NCBI GenBank assembly: GCA_019009955.1
Contig: CM032229.1
Coordinates: 76,305,001-76,369,000, forward strand
Origin: Riptortus pedestris
Taxonomy: Eukaryota > Arthropoda > Insecta > Hemiptera > Alydidae
DNA length: 64,000 bases
Reading direction: 5' to 3'
Part shown: piece after piece, positions 35,201 to 48,400 of the stretch
Numbering within the stretch: position 1 is the first letter of the stretch
Layout: each line of letters begins with the position of its first letter
Notes under the pieces: generated by a model
The model's input: only the letters and a program-made list of their open reading frames with translations
Databases searched by the model: none
Told to the model about the DNA's origin: nothing
Program-made: the position numbers and the translations under genes

Positions 35201-38200
35201 CCTGTCATAGAGGTGACTGATGTGGGACCCTAGGCAGGGGTGCAATATTGTTCTTCATAGTACTAGTGGAGATGGTTGAACCATATTCATTCACAACCCC
35301 CATTCTGAATTAAAGAGAACAGAGAGCATTAGAAATTAGATATCCTAACCTCAAATAATTTACCTAACATATTATCTGCTGAAGTGACAGGTAACAAGTA
35401 TCCAATGAAATTAGATACTTGGAGTTTAAGAATATAGTCTCTCAAGGGACCCATACAGGTTCAGGAGGTAAGGAGAGCGGAGGGGTGATCCAACGGAAAA
35501 GGGAAAATTCTTAATATCTCACTTATTATGAATCAAATCGGCAAATTGTAAATTACCAATATTATTGAAAATTGAATTTCCTGTAACATTAATTGAATGA
35601 TTTCTATGTTTCACTTTGAGTAAAAAGTGAGTGGGAGGGGTGATCCAACCGATACCAGATCCAGGCTGGAAATATACTGATACAACTGAAAAAATATAGG
35701 AAATATTAGAAAAGTGATGTTGATAGATTTGGAACAGTCGTTTGTTTTTATGTTGCAGATATGTACATTGTGATGAATATGACAATGATGTTCTCTCACA
35801 TGGAGATCTATTAAAAACCTAGGATATGCCGACAGTCAGTCTCAAATCATATAGTCTACATTTTGATTCAGATAGACAATCCTCTCATATTTATGTTGCA
35901 CAAAGCTAGAGATGATGACTATGGTATGGCCCACTTCTTGTTTCTGGTCAAGTTAGAGACCATTTTAGCCACTGAGGAGGAAAGCTATTCAGAGTACTAT
36001 TGAAACACAACAGCCTCCAAGAGATGAAACAACAAAGCCCAAGCTATTGCAAAACAAAACCTAGGAATGATAATGAATGGGAAAGGGAACGACTGAATAT
36101 TCTCCAAGTGAAAACACACAGTTATCACAGTAGATACCCTAAACAAAAGGGAAATATATTTCCCTATAAATATTTCTTTATACAATTATTTCTGTATTAC
36201 CGAAGATTGTTTAGTATTTAGTCCACTAAATCTCCACTTCTACTCACCTCATATTAGTGATAAGCTGATATATCATGTAGGTCCAATTCCAAGCAAAAAT
36301 ATAAAATATTATTTCAGCAGATTTCCTTTAAGGGAAATCAGCTATTGAGGTCATATTCATGACACAATTTTCAAAATTTTGTTCTTCAAATGCCCAGCTA
36401 TCCTACCCAGTAGATGACAAAAATGAGGTCCGTTCAAAACTGTGTGTGTGTGTGTTTATATATATATATATATATATATAAACACACACACACAGAGTTT
36501 TGAACGGACCTCATTTTTGTCAAGTCTTAATATCTCACTCATTATGAATCGGATTGGCAAATTGTAAGTTACCAATCTTATTGAAAATTGAATTTCCTGT
36601 AATATTAATTGAAAGATTTCTATTTTTCAGTATTCAGTCTCTGAAAACCCCAATTCCTACTGATAGGGTTTTTGGTTTGAGTGTCATGAGTCACTAAACA
36701 TCTCAAATCCAGCTGTTATTTTGATTCCTGTTTTCATAGGTTTCTTATTGTGGGAGAATTAAGTTTTTTACAGCATAAACTTGGAAATATATACTTTCAT
36801 TAATTTTTATTTATTTATTTTAGATGACCTTTTAAAAAGTGTTAGCAGAAGATAACAAAGTGTCATTTTTTATTTCTTACGCCTTTTCAAACAATGCTTT
36901 TTAGTGATAGTATCTTATTAAGTGACATTATTGTGTTTCGGCACAACTACAATTAACACTTTCTAACCAAGATAGAGTATAGAGAGAAAGAAAAAAAGCT
37001 GAGTCGAGTTCATGCGATCTGCATTTCTGAAAAGCACACGACAACACCAATATAATGGAAATGGAGTGCAGCCTCCATTACGAGTCTTACAATACAAAAT
37101 TCATGTCGGGGAGGGGAATTTTGTCACAGGTAGAGTTCTTGTCAGGGCTCGCCCCCTCAGTCGAAGGTGTGTCTTTATTGCTGCAATATGGCAATGGGAA
37201 TCTCCAACTGTACAAGCTGAAAAATGGCCTCAACGTAATAAAGAATACAATTTGGGCTAAAAATTCTATCACATACTTAAACTTGAGGTTTCAAGACAAA
37301 CAAATAACAGCATTATCTCTATAAATATGAAATTACAAAGTTGTAAATGATAAGTACTTATGCTACTCCAGTATATATTTGTTGCACAAACAATTCCTGA
37401 ATTTTAGTAATAAAAAGGTGTAAAAGATGAACAAAATTAGTGAATGACAGCAGTTGTCAGTACATCTAAATCAAACCCTATTATTCTTCATGTGTATTTC
37501 TATGCATTCAAAACAGTTTTCATTGAGTTTCTGAAATAATATTTGAATTATCAAAATATCACCGAACTCTCTTGGTATTCTTCTGGCTATGACTGCTTTC
37601 CTAACAGAAAATTGTAAAATAATGACCTATAAATTCACTTAACTAATCATATGGCAGAAGGTAAGAGAAAAATTAAAAACTTCAAATGATTATTAAAATA
37701 ATTTTCATTTCTCAACTAATTTGGCACCCATATGACATCTCATTAGGGGAAAAATATAACACCTGGAGGTAGTATACAATGACCACATCATTACAAAGAG
37801 CCTTCCACTAGCTATCTCAATTAAAGAATGTCTTTTAAAGTATAGCAGGTTGTCACCCTATTATATCAATTTGTCAAGAAATAATAAAAATATTGGTTAT
37901 CCCTAATGAAATATAGTCTAAATAGTAAAGGAGAATATTATAATTGAAAAACCTTTACTTCATAGTTTCTAGTAAATTAAAATATGTACAATTCACATGT
38001 TTAATTTCATTTTTTATGTATTACCTTTTTTATTTTATAATAGTATTGCGAAAATTAAATACATGAAAAATTAAACAGAGATAGTCACGTATTTAGGAAG
38101 TACGAAGGAGATGAAAGGAGACGACCGAGGAGGGGCTATTGGCGCCCAAAGAGTCTAGTGGAGCCGAGACTGTACCAGACTAAGAGTCCAGTATGTGTCG

Positions 38201-39007
38201 AGACAGATTCCTTTGATGTGCCGCTCCTCTATATAAGCGAGTACAACTCGCCTGTCAGTCAGTTTTTGTTCTCAGCTGTCTTCAAGTGATCAACAGTGCG
38301 ACCTAGTGCAGTGCGGTAATGTGTTTTATGTGAAGAACAGTGTTGTGCCATTCGCGAAGTAAAGGACAGTGCATGCCGTTAACTTCGCGAAGTAAAGGAT
38401 AGTGCAGTGCCATCTTTTTGTGAACTTCAGTGACCGTGAATGAATTATTGGACTGTGCAATCTGTAGAACAGTGACGCTATCAGTGCATACTGTAAGCAG
38501 TAATTAAGAATAATTAACCAAGTGTATAGTGCATTGTTAAATAAATTGTGCAGTGATAAAAACTCTGAAGCTTGTGTGTGTTTAATATTGCAATCCAAAA
38601 GAACTCTAATAAACAACGTTTATTACTGATTTTGTAATAAATGTAACAATATGCTAATGCCATATTTATTTATTTTTCTGATATACTTAAGTTTTTGATA
38701 CCAAAATTATGTTTATATTTCATAGCATCGTCGGTAACATTACTACTAATCACTAGAACCAGGAAAAATCATTAATACTGAACACTATCAAAACAAAGAA
38801 AACTGGCGCTTCAGAGAAAGAAACTTTACAGGCTGAGGAAAAAGTAAATGTTACACCAATGAGACTAGTGCCAAGAATCGGAAGTTCCTAAACCTGAAAT
38901 ACTCTGGTAAATTAAGATTGTGGCCAAGGCTCACACGCTGTGTGTGTGTGAGTGTGTGTGTGTGTGTGTGTATACACACACGCACATAAAAGATATTTCA
39001 AGATTAG

Positions 39008-39084
<77 letters not shown>

Positions 39085-42000
39085 TAAAGTATCTAAATAT
39101 AATCTTCTAAAGTCCAGTTTATGCTGCTACGGCTTATTGGGATGACTTATGAACAAGTAGCTGCCAAACCTGAGTAGGACTAAGAATTTTATGTAGCAAG
39201 TATGGTAAATTCCTGTTGCTCAAGTGGGATTTTCCACGACAGTAAGTTTATTTTTTAATACCACCCACTGAGCTCCCTAAACCCCGCCCCCTTAACCCCG
39301 AAAAAAAAAAATTGAAGCACTCTAGTGTCCTGAACCAAAGGGTTACACCAATAACCATAACAACAATTTTCCCTAGTGGCCCAGAAAAGCACTTCTTCTT
39401 CTCACAGAAAATAAGAAACTGTTTTGAATGTATTTAACAAATGTAAATATAAATATTTCAACTAGTTTTGTTAATCTTCTACATTTAATTTTATGTGAAA
39501 ATTTGTTATCCAGCTCTGTCCTGAGTACATGTACATGTATTTAATAATACATAAATTTATTGATTTATGTGTTACTCTCACCTTTGCAGGGATGATTCTG
39601 GCTGAAATTGCATGGTTTCTCTTAAGGCATTTATATTAGTTTTACACACGGGGTTGTGCATTAGGTGGGTTTTGGCTAATAGCAACACCATTAGATAGAC
39701 TGGTACAGAGTTTAGACTAACTCTTATTTCTACCAAGTGTAAAATAGCGAATCCAGTGGTGCTTTTACTATCCTGGTATACATTGATTAATACTGCTAAC
39801 TCTCTTCCCTCGTATGTTTTTGGTAAAGATTGCTCTCCAGGACAGTTGAAACATTCTACAGTGATTTTATTTTTGTTTAACATTCTTTATCCAAAATTAA
39901 ATATCATAAAATTAAAGAACAAAGTACTGAAAGTATGGAATATATAGCTACTCTAATAGGAGTAAATATTGAATGCATTCTGTACAGAATAACTGAAAAT
40001 GACACCCATTTCATAACAAAAATACTTTCAGAGAAAATCATTCAACATCATCATGAAATTGGTTCATACATAAGTATTAAATAAAAGCCTTAATTAGAAG
40101 GGATAAAAGCAAATTTAAAAAAAAAAACTCATTATATGAAATTCTTAATCTTCCCCTTTTTTCCTAAGTGCAATAACCATTCCTTCATGTATTTATATTT
40201 AAAAATATATGACTTATAAATGAAATATATAATGACTTGTTTGTATTGTAAAAGTCATTTCATAATTGTGTAATTATATTTAGATGTATTTACCATTTTT
40301 GAAGGTGCTCTCATGGAAAATTGTAAAGCAGGAAATTGTTTTACGAAATATAATTCTATTTAAAAAAATAACTGAATTTTGACAATTGAGAATTATTTCT
40401 GAAATATTTTCTCCAAAAGAATTATTAAAGACAATAATATTGTGAATTGCTGTCATTTGCTCTGATAATTTGTCCTCGATATTGACAATAGGTGATCTAT
40501 TGATGTCTTATGTTCACTTTCTTGAAAGCATTTGTTTAAAGATGTTCTTGTATAATAGAACTTAACATAAATTTTATTTTCAAACCTGTTATTTCAGCTC
40601 ATTTAAATTATGTATTTCAAATAGAGGGAAACTCGCAGGTAATTTTACTAGCCAATGCTGGAGATAGTAAGCAGAGTTTGATTACACAGGACATATTTCT
40701 TCCTTGAAGTATAATTACTTACAAGTGTGGTATATTCTTCATGTGCTCTAGTAGCAGTCATATAAACATTACGGAGTAAAAAATAAAAAAACAAATTTTT
40801 CTTTCTTTTCAAATATTATTACAAAAATTATTATAAGAGGGTGAATAATATAGGATATAAGGTCATTATTTATACCTGCTCATTTTAGCATCTTCTTCTC
40901 TAGGTGTTCTGCTTTTCTTCTTTCCACACATCAGCCACAAAATTCCTATAAAGCATGATTATTTTCAATACTGATTTATTTTCAAATATAACAATATTAT
41001 GAGTAACAGGACGTGAAGAGTATTAAGGAAAGTATAACTAAGTATAAAAATTTACAGTTGATAGACCATAAAACACATTCATATTGGTTAAATTATTAAA
41101 TCTTTTTGCACAAGTTGTGAACAGCATGAAGGGGATTAAAAAAAAAAATACCCGCAGTATCCAATATTAACATTGTTCAAAAATGAAAAATCCCAATTAG
41201 CCATGTTAGCATAAAGTGAATGTAATTCTTTAAGATTAATGTTCACTTTATGATCCTATACCTAATTTTTGAAAAAAAAAAACTATTTTTTTTTTTAAAT
41301 AATTAAGTTTAGATATATATTTTTTTTTCTCCTCCTGTTATCTACCGAATTCTGGCAAAATACTCATTATTTGAAAACTGGTTAATGTGATTATTTTTGT
41401 TCAATATAACAAAAAATTATGTATTTCCAAAAATATTTCTTTATTTTATTTTGCAAATATGTATTTCATTTTAATTCTTCAAATGAATACCCAGTTTTAG
41501 GCTACTCAGGCTATCTTTAGATAAAGGTCCTATGATCTATCTAGAAATATGTGTTAATCAAATAATTTTCTTACCAGTTTCATGAACGAAGTAGCATGAG
41601 ACATCAATAATGATGAGTATGATACAAAGTGCTCCAACGACCAGGGATATGAGAAGGGAGCTTGACAGTGGAGTATTCTCATTGTGGTACATTCCGATGC
41701 TATTATCTGTGAAAATATGTAAAACAATATCAATGTAATGACAGAATTAAATGAGTAAAAATTCATTCCATGCCTCTCTCTCTCTCTATCTCTCTGTACA
41801 GCAAGAAGTATAGGCTGTTTAGTGCAACTCGTCCATTCCCAATACCAAACTGTTAAATTGTTGTGAGTAAGTGCAAAGCAATCAAGCATTGTGACCCCAT
41901 AATATACATCCAATACCCATGCTACTGTAATTGTTTTAAATTAGTCAAAAGGATAAATTCATAGCTGAAAGTAAAAACAAAAAAGAACTAACATTTCCTT

Positions 42001-43067
42001 TAACAGATCTCTATTATATTATTTTATATTATTAACAGATATAAGCTATGATATTTAGAACAGCAAATTGGATTGAATGGGATATGTCAAGAGGATAGAA
42101 AACCGACAAGCCCAGGCACAATTGACAGTATGAAAAGTGGATGGACTTGTGAAGAATGGGGATTCACAATTGGAGGTTCTAGTTGCAGACCATCACTAGA
42201 AGGTAGTAAAGAGTTAGACCCTACAATTACCCCAGCACCTAATATTGAGTACGAGATTTTTTTTTTTATTTAGGTAGCAGGTAAGAATTGAAGATGAAGT
42301 GAAAATCTGCTCATGACTAATCAAATGAAATTTCATTAGTCATATGCTTTGGGATAAATAAAAATGCTTCATCACATAAGCAGGTGGTATGGGTTCTTGT
42401 GAAACTAAAGTAGTGTGACCCCTATGGCTACATTTTACGTTTTGAGATAAAATTTTTTCATATCTCTTTAAAATTACATAATTTCAGCTCTTTAGGACCT
42501 GATGCCTCTATCTTAGAACATTATAGAACAGACACAAGTTGTAATGAATAATATAGTTATATATAAAATTAAAACAGGTAGAAGCAGTCGTACTGACAAA
42601 ATGACCGAGACATGCTTAGTATGTTAAAGGAGGGTGATCTAAAACATTTATAGTTTATACTTCACTCAATGCTCTCTCAGAACTATGAAGTATTTGATAG
42701 ACAAGAAGTAAATTCTCGTATAGGAAGTATTTCCCAAAAAAAGAGAAAGAAAAGGGTAATATTGTAAAATGTTAAGTAAATGCAGTTCTAAACTATCAAG
42801 TTAAGTGTTCTAATTAGCCTAAAAATAGATTACAATCCTTTTTTTTTTAAAGTATCCTGTACCATAAATCCTTGATTGTATTTTATCTATTTACATCTAA
42901 TTATTTAAAGTTTCTGAAACTAGTAACTTCATGGAATTCTATTTTAGCAGATTTCCCATGAGGGAAATCAGCTGTTGAGGTCGTACTCATGACGCGAGTT
43001 TCGAAAAATTTCTTCAACTGCCCATCGATCCTACCTAGGAGATGATGAAAATGAGATCCGTTCAAAA

Positions 43068-43121
<54 letters not shown>

Positions 43122-45402
43122 ATATATATTTGTGTGTTAACGCTCTAGCGGTCACATTTTTGTTTGATCGTTACGAAACTTGATATTTAACCGTTTTAAG
43201 TAAAAAGACAGATCAAGTTCGTTAATGGCTGAAATCGTACCAGAGGGTTTAGAGGTGGGGATTTTTGAAACTTCGAAATATCTCCGTTATGCATCAGATC
43301 GAAAAATTGTATAGAACCAATCTTATTGCAAATTAAATTTACTATAAATATTGTTATATACACTTATTCTCTATCTTTAATATTAACCGAGATATTTGCA
43401 TTTTTATGAAGTCTGTGGTCGGGTGTTGTTCGGGTTAGTTCGGCTGTTTTCGTAAGTCTCGGCTCTGGCGAAAGCTTCTAACCTAACCTGTCGTTTCTAA
43501 CCTTTTTTAAATATTCCATCTTCATGTTATACAAAATAATTATACAGTATTATTCTAAAGATGCTGTTGTGCCAACAGGCTATGCCTATACAGTTCTTGT
43601 GAGTAGAAAGTATTCCCACAAAAATGAAAGAGGAAGGAAGAGCATCGCCAGGACAACAGTGGCATCCACTGCCTTATAAATATATTATCGTTAAATAAAT
43701 AATTGGTAGAACTGTTAATAGGTTAACTTTATTCTGCATGGAATGTGTTGAGCTTTGTTTAAAAGTATTTCAAATCATTCTTAAAAACCTCAGAAAAACC
43801 ACCACACCCAAGGAAAGCATTTTCAAAATTTCAGTTTTATGAATAGAAGTACTAGAAAATTATTCTATAATTATTTGGAAATCTTCAGTTTCTAATTATA
43901 AAAAAGCTGGGCAAAGAAATTCGAATTACAGTATTTAATAATATCTCATTTTGAGAAAGTTCATATCATATAAAAATTATGAAATAATAATACATAATTC
44001 AATTACTAATGTTAATCATTTACTCATTATATTTATAACAAATTTCCTTCTGTTTGAAACAATTCCTCTAGGAATTGTACCCACCATCATTTTTCCAGCA
44101 AAGTGCTTCATTTTCACCATCAATGACTTAACAGATATTCTGTCTTCCATAAAAAAAAATTAATGGTATTTTGATTTTGTGGCCCTACATGTGTCTCCAG
44201 ACCACAGACTATTACAACACTGTCTAAAGAAGACACTTACAAAACTATAAAATATCTCTTAGTGAAGTGATGACAATATAGAAGCCAATTAGGCTGACTG
44301 ACAGAAGGATGTTAAATGATTCTATAAAGCACATATAAAGGAAAATGTTGTGTCTTCAAAATCAAATTATTCAATACTCTAAAATTTTTTCAGAAAATCT
44401 GTAATGCCAATAAATAGTCCAAAAATATTTCATTCAGATGTTATCCTAAGCACTTTAATTACATTTTATACAATTCATGAAAATAAAATAAACATGTTTC
44501 TAAAATTATTTAAAATATAATAATAAAAAATGATTTATTAACATCCACTTTTTGCAACTACAACTAATTGGGACGGGTTATCTACAGGTTTCCACCCTTT
44601 TCTAGCAAGGGTGAGACTACGGATTTTATTTAGTGAGTTCATCACTAAATAAATTCCTATTGCCCAGGTGGGAATCAAACTCACCAATATATATATATAA
44701 TGTTTATAACCAATGATAAATGGAATTAAATTAAACATCCAAGTCAAGTTTTGGTTTTTAGTTACACAACTAAAAGTTCAAAAGAACTATACTACATTCA
44801 CTCATTACTGAGTACAAAAAGGATAGGATATGTGATGTATTCCTAGATATTAAAAAAAATACATTTATATTAAATTATTTAAATATCTTGTTGAATTAAG
44901 CCTTCAGCAATTAAGGCTGAATATAAAAACAATATTACTAGAATAGATTCATTTATGCGTATGTACATTGTTTGAATAGTACCGGAGTATAAAATGATCT
45001 CTTAAATCTTTATTATTATAAAAAAAAGAAGAAAGTAATATTCCAAGAACTTATATAAGTTGTTCTTTGTAGGCAAAGTACACATAAAGTCCAAAAGCTG
45101 GAGCTACATAAGCTATGCAGATTTCCTGCATGTTGGAATGACACATGGATGACGTTATCTCAAACTCTAATCTATATTTTCCCTTTAGTGAAAACTTGAA
45201 TTTAAGCTGGGCATAAAGTTTGTAGTTAAAGCATTAGGTGAAAATCACATTGTCAGAAAGGTGTTTTATTGAAATTGCAAAAATATAAATAAAATACCCG
45301 CCTAATATTTGAGGAGTTAAAGAATAATGTAAAGAAAAATTGTAGTACATTACTTTATCAACAATAACATGTATACACCCATTAATTTTGTCTGGTGGAT
45401 GA

Positions 45403-45441
<39 letters not shown>

Positions 45442-48400
45442 ATATACCAAGGCGTATTACGTAAATATGCTGAAGAATTATACATTTCAATGGGAAACTT
45501 AAAAACCTATTAGACAAAATCATAGAGTGGAGAAATTAGTAAATCATTGCCTCTTCTCTTTCTTTTGTGTAAAATATTAAATTACTAAAAAAATTTAGCT
45601 TCATACTGCCAAAACTGAAAATGATTCATAGTTCTAAATATTAAGGCAGCTTCCCTAGATTTGGTTATCCATAATAGCACCTATAAAATATTCTAAATGT
45701 CTAAATGATTGGCTTATAATAAAAACCACATGTCTGAAATTTCACAAATACCTATGAGAAAGAAAAAAACAAATTTCATTAAAACTAATACATTTTAATT
45801 AAAGATAAACACCTAAAGTTTGAAAGAGATACAAGGGTTTCATGATAAACCTATGAAATTGATGTCATGCTATATACAAATGATGCCATACTATTTTATA
45901 TGGTGTAAACAATAAGTTTCTTACTTTTTTCTAATCAAATTCCTGTTTTATAAGTGTATTAGTTAAAACATAAAAAAACTCAACAGATCAGTAATCCTCT
46001 GGTATTGGAGAGGAAGTAAAATGTTAATTTCAAGACTATAGTTTAACACCTTTTTCCCAAATGACATATGGTTTGGAAAAATTTAGGCTCCTCATAGTTA
46101 TGGAGAGCCAAATAAAACAATAATTATCTAACTTGCTTATTATTATAAGAATACTTCAAATAAGGCTATAATCAGGATTCAAATTAGGTCTTGGTGTCAA
46201 ACTGGGAGATGTTTGATCATAACATTTTCTATCAATAAAAGACATTGTTAAGCTCTATAGAAAGAAATTGGTTCAAATACAATATAAAAAGAACATCTAA
46301 AATTACAGAATGACTGAATTATATAAAATAAGGAAGAGTACATAATATCGTTTTTTCATCACTAAAGCAATATTGCCTGCATAAACAATATACAAGTGCT
46401 AGAGTGATTTTAAGATTAGAATAGTCTAAATTTTCGCTACTCGTTGATTTAGTTATTTTTGAATATTGTTCTGTAACTCATTGAATACAGATAAAGAAAC
46501 CATTCATCCCACTCAATTTTCAACTAAAATGTTATAAAATATCATATAGAATTATATTTATTATAAAACCTTGGTTTATTATAAAAATATCAAATTTTAC
46601 ATCAATGGTATTGACATTTTGTAATACCATGTATTCAATATTTGGACATTTTTATTTTAATTTATTTGTTTAATTCTTTAATGACTATAACAATATAATA
46701 TTATCAGCTGCCAGGATATCCATACCCAAACAAAAATGAGAAACAAGTGCACGCGAGTTCCTTGGTAGAACGATAAATGCAAGAAAGCAGGAAGGATGAA
46801 TGGTCTTCCCTCGGTAAGTTTAACTTAACCCATTTGAAAACAATGTGATATAAAAAACTATAAAAAAGCCAAAGTATTTGTTCGGTATACAATTATCAAA
46901 GTAAAAACAAACCTGGATAAACTACGTATCAAATAAGGACAGAAACTCTCCAGCACAAGTATCCACCTTTTGCAGTATTGAAATTACAAGTCTCCAATTT
47001 TCAGTCTCAAAATTCAAAATCAAATCATTTCTAATCCTAAATTAATTTTCAATGCACTTGCCCAATATTTCAGTACCATTACAAGATGCACTAAAACTTA
47101 GAAAGTCAGTCCTCTGGTCGATTAATGTCAACTTCTTCCTACAATAGCCCATTAGGCGAAAACTTTTCAAATGACAAACTCTGTTACTCATTAAGACATT
47201 CAAAAAATAACACCCCTGGTCCTGATAACATATCAGTAGATATGCTAAAGCATTTACCCAGAAATGGTACCTTAAAATTACTTTACATCATGAACAAAAT
47301 TTATAATACAGGTAATCTTCTTGAAAACTGGAGGCAGTGGATTGTGGCTGTTCTAAAACCAAAAAAATATAAAACTGATGTTAAAAGTTATCGACCAATC
47401 TCTCTTACAAGCTGTGCCAGTAAGCTATTTGAAAGAATGTTAAATAAATGACTGCTTTTCAAATTTCCATTGTGGCTTTAGACAAAATCACTCTACAATT
47501 GACTATATTGTTATCAGACTAGAAAACGCCATAATAAAAGTCTTTGTAAACAAGAAATCAGTCCTAGCCGTCTTATTAGACAGAAAAAAAAAACGCTTTC
47601 TACACAGCTTTTCAGAATGTAATTGTGTCTCAGGTAAAGCCCTTCGATTTATTCAAGGATTTCTTTCCAACAGATCATTCAGAGTAAGAAATAAGACTTT
47701 CACCTAAGATATATTTAACCAGGAAATGGTTCTTCCTCATGGAAGTGTTCTAAGCACAACTTTATTTATTACAGCAATGAATATGGTAAAGGAATACATT
47801 CCTTGTTGACAATTTACTATTATATTACACCTCAACCTCTACAATGTCTGGCCAAGAAAAAATTTAAGAGACAATTAATCTCCTTAAAAAATGGAGTGAC
47901 AAAACTCCAACTTGCTTGACTTTCATCAGCAAAAACTCAAACCACACTATTAACCCAGAAACAAAAAGGCATCCATTGCCAATGACATTTGAAAAATGAA
48001 ACCATAACTGAATTACATACAATAAAATTCTTAGGCTTTTTAACTTACATAGCATACCTCATTTGAAGGAACTTATCAATAAATTTAGAAAATCCTTATT
48101 TTTTTTAACAGGACAGAAAAGTAATGTTAAACTTTTATCGATGTTACACTAGATTTATTTTGGAATATGGAAGTATATCATACTTCTCTGGCAAGCACAT
48201 TACACTCGAAATAGTAGGCGGGGAACCAGCATTACAGAGCAGAAAACTGCTATTAATGGTGGTACTATAACAGAATCCAAGCATTTCCTTAAGAATGTTT
48301 CAAAATGAAATTTTTCAAAACCCATTCATTGCACTAAATGAAAAGAAGCCTTCATATATCATATATCCTTTCACTGTCAGATAAAATGAAAGTGAAGGTC

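Larger units (their letters stand above)
33256..35204 (-). other. Fas2 intron segment
   Basis: AT-rich intron of the 40876-33255 interval. Apart from the repeat copies at 34.46-34.82 kb, I see only scattered open frames without splice-site support. Confidence 0.45.

Noticed and set aside
41554..41913. 119-codon minus-strand frame overlapping the transmembrane exon
   Set aside because: It is an alternative-frame shadow; the true exon uses another frame with a clear membrane helix and matching splice phases.
46690..46815. Minus-strand open frame with a hydrophobic C terminus, considered as a GPI-anchor exon of Fas2
   Set aside because: All three minus-strand frames are open over this patch, the acceptor (GGGTTAAG) has almost no pyrimidine tract, and there is no small-residue cleavage site before the hydrophobic tail.
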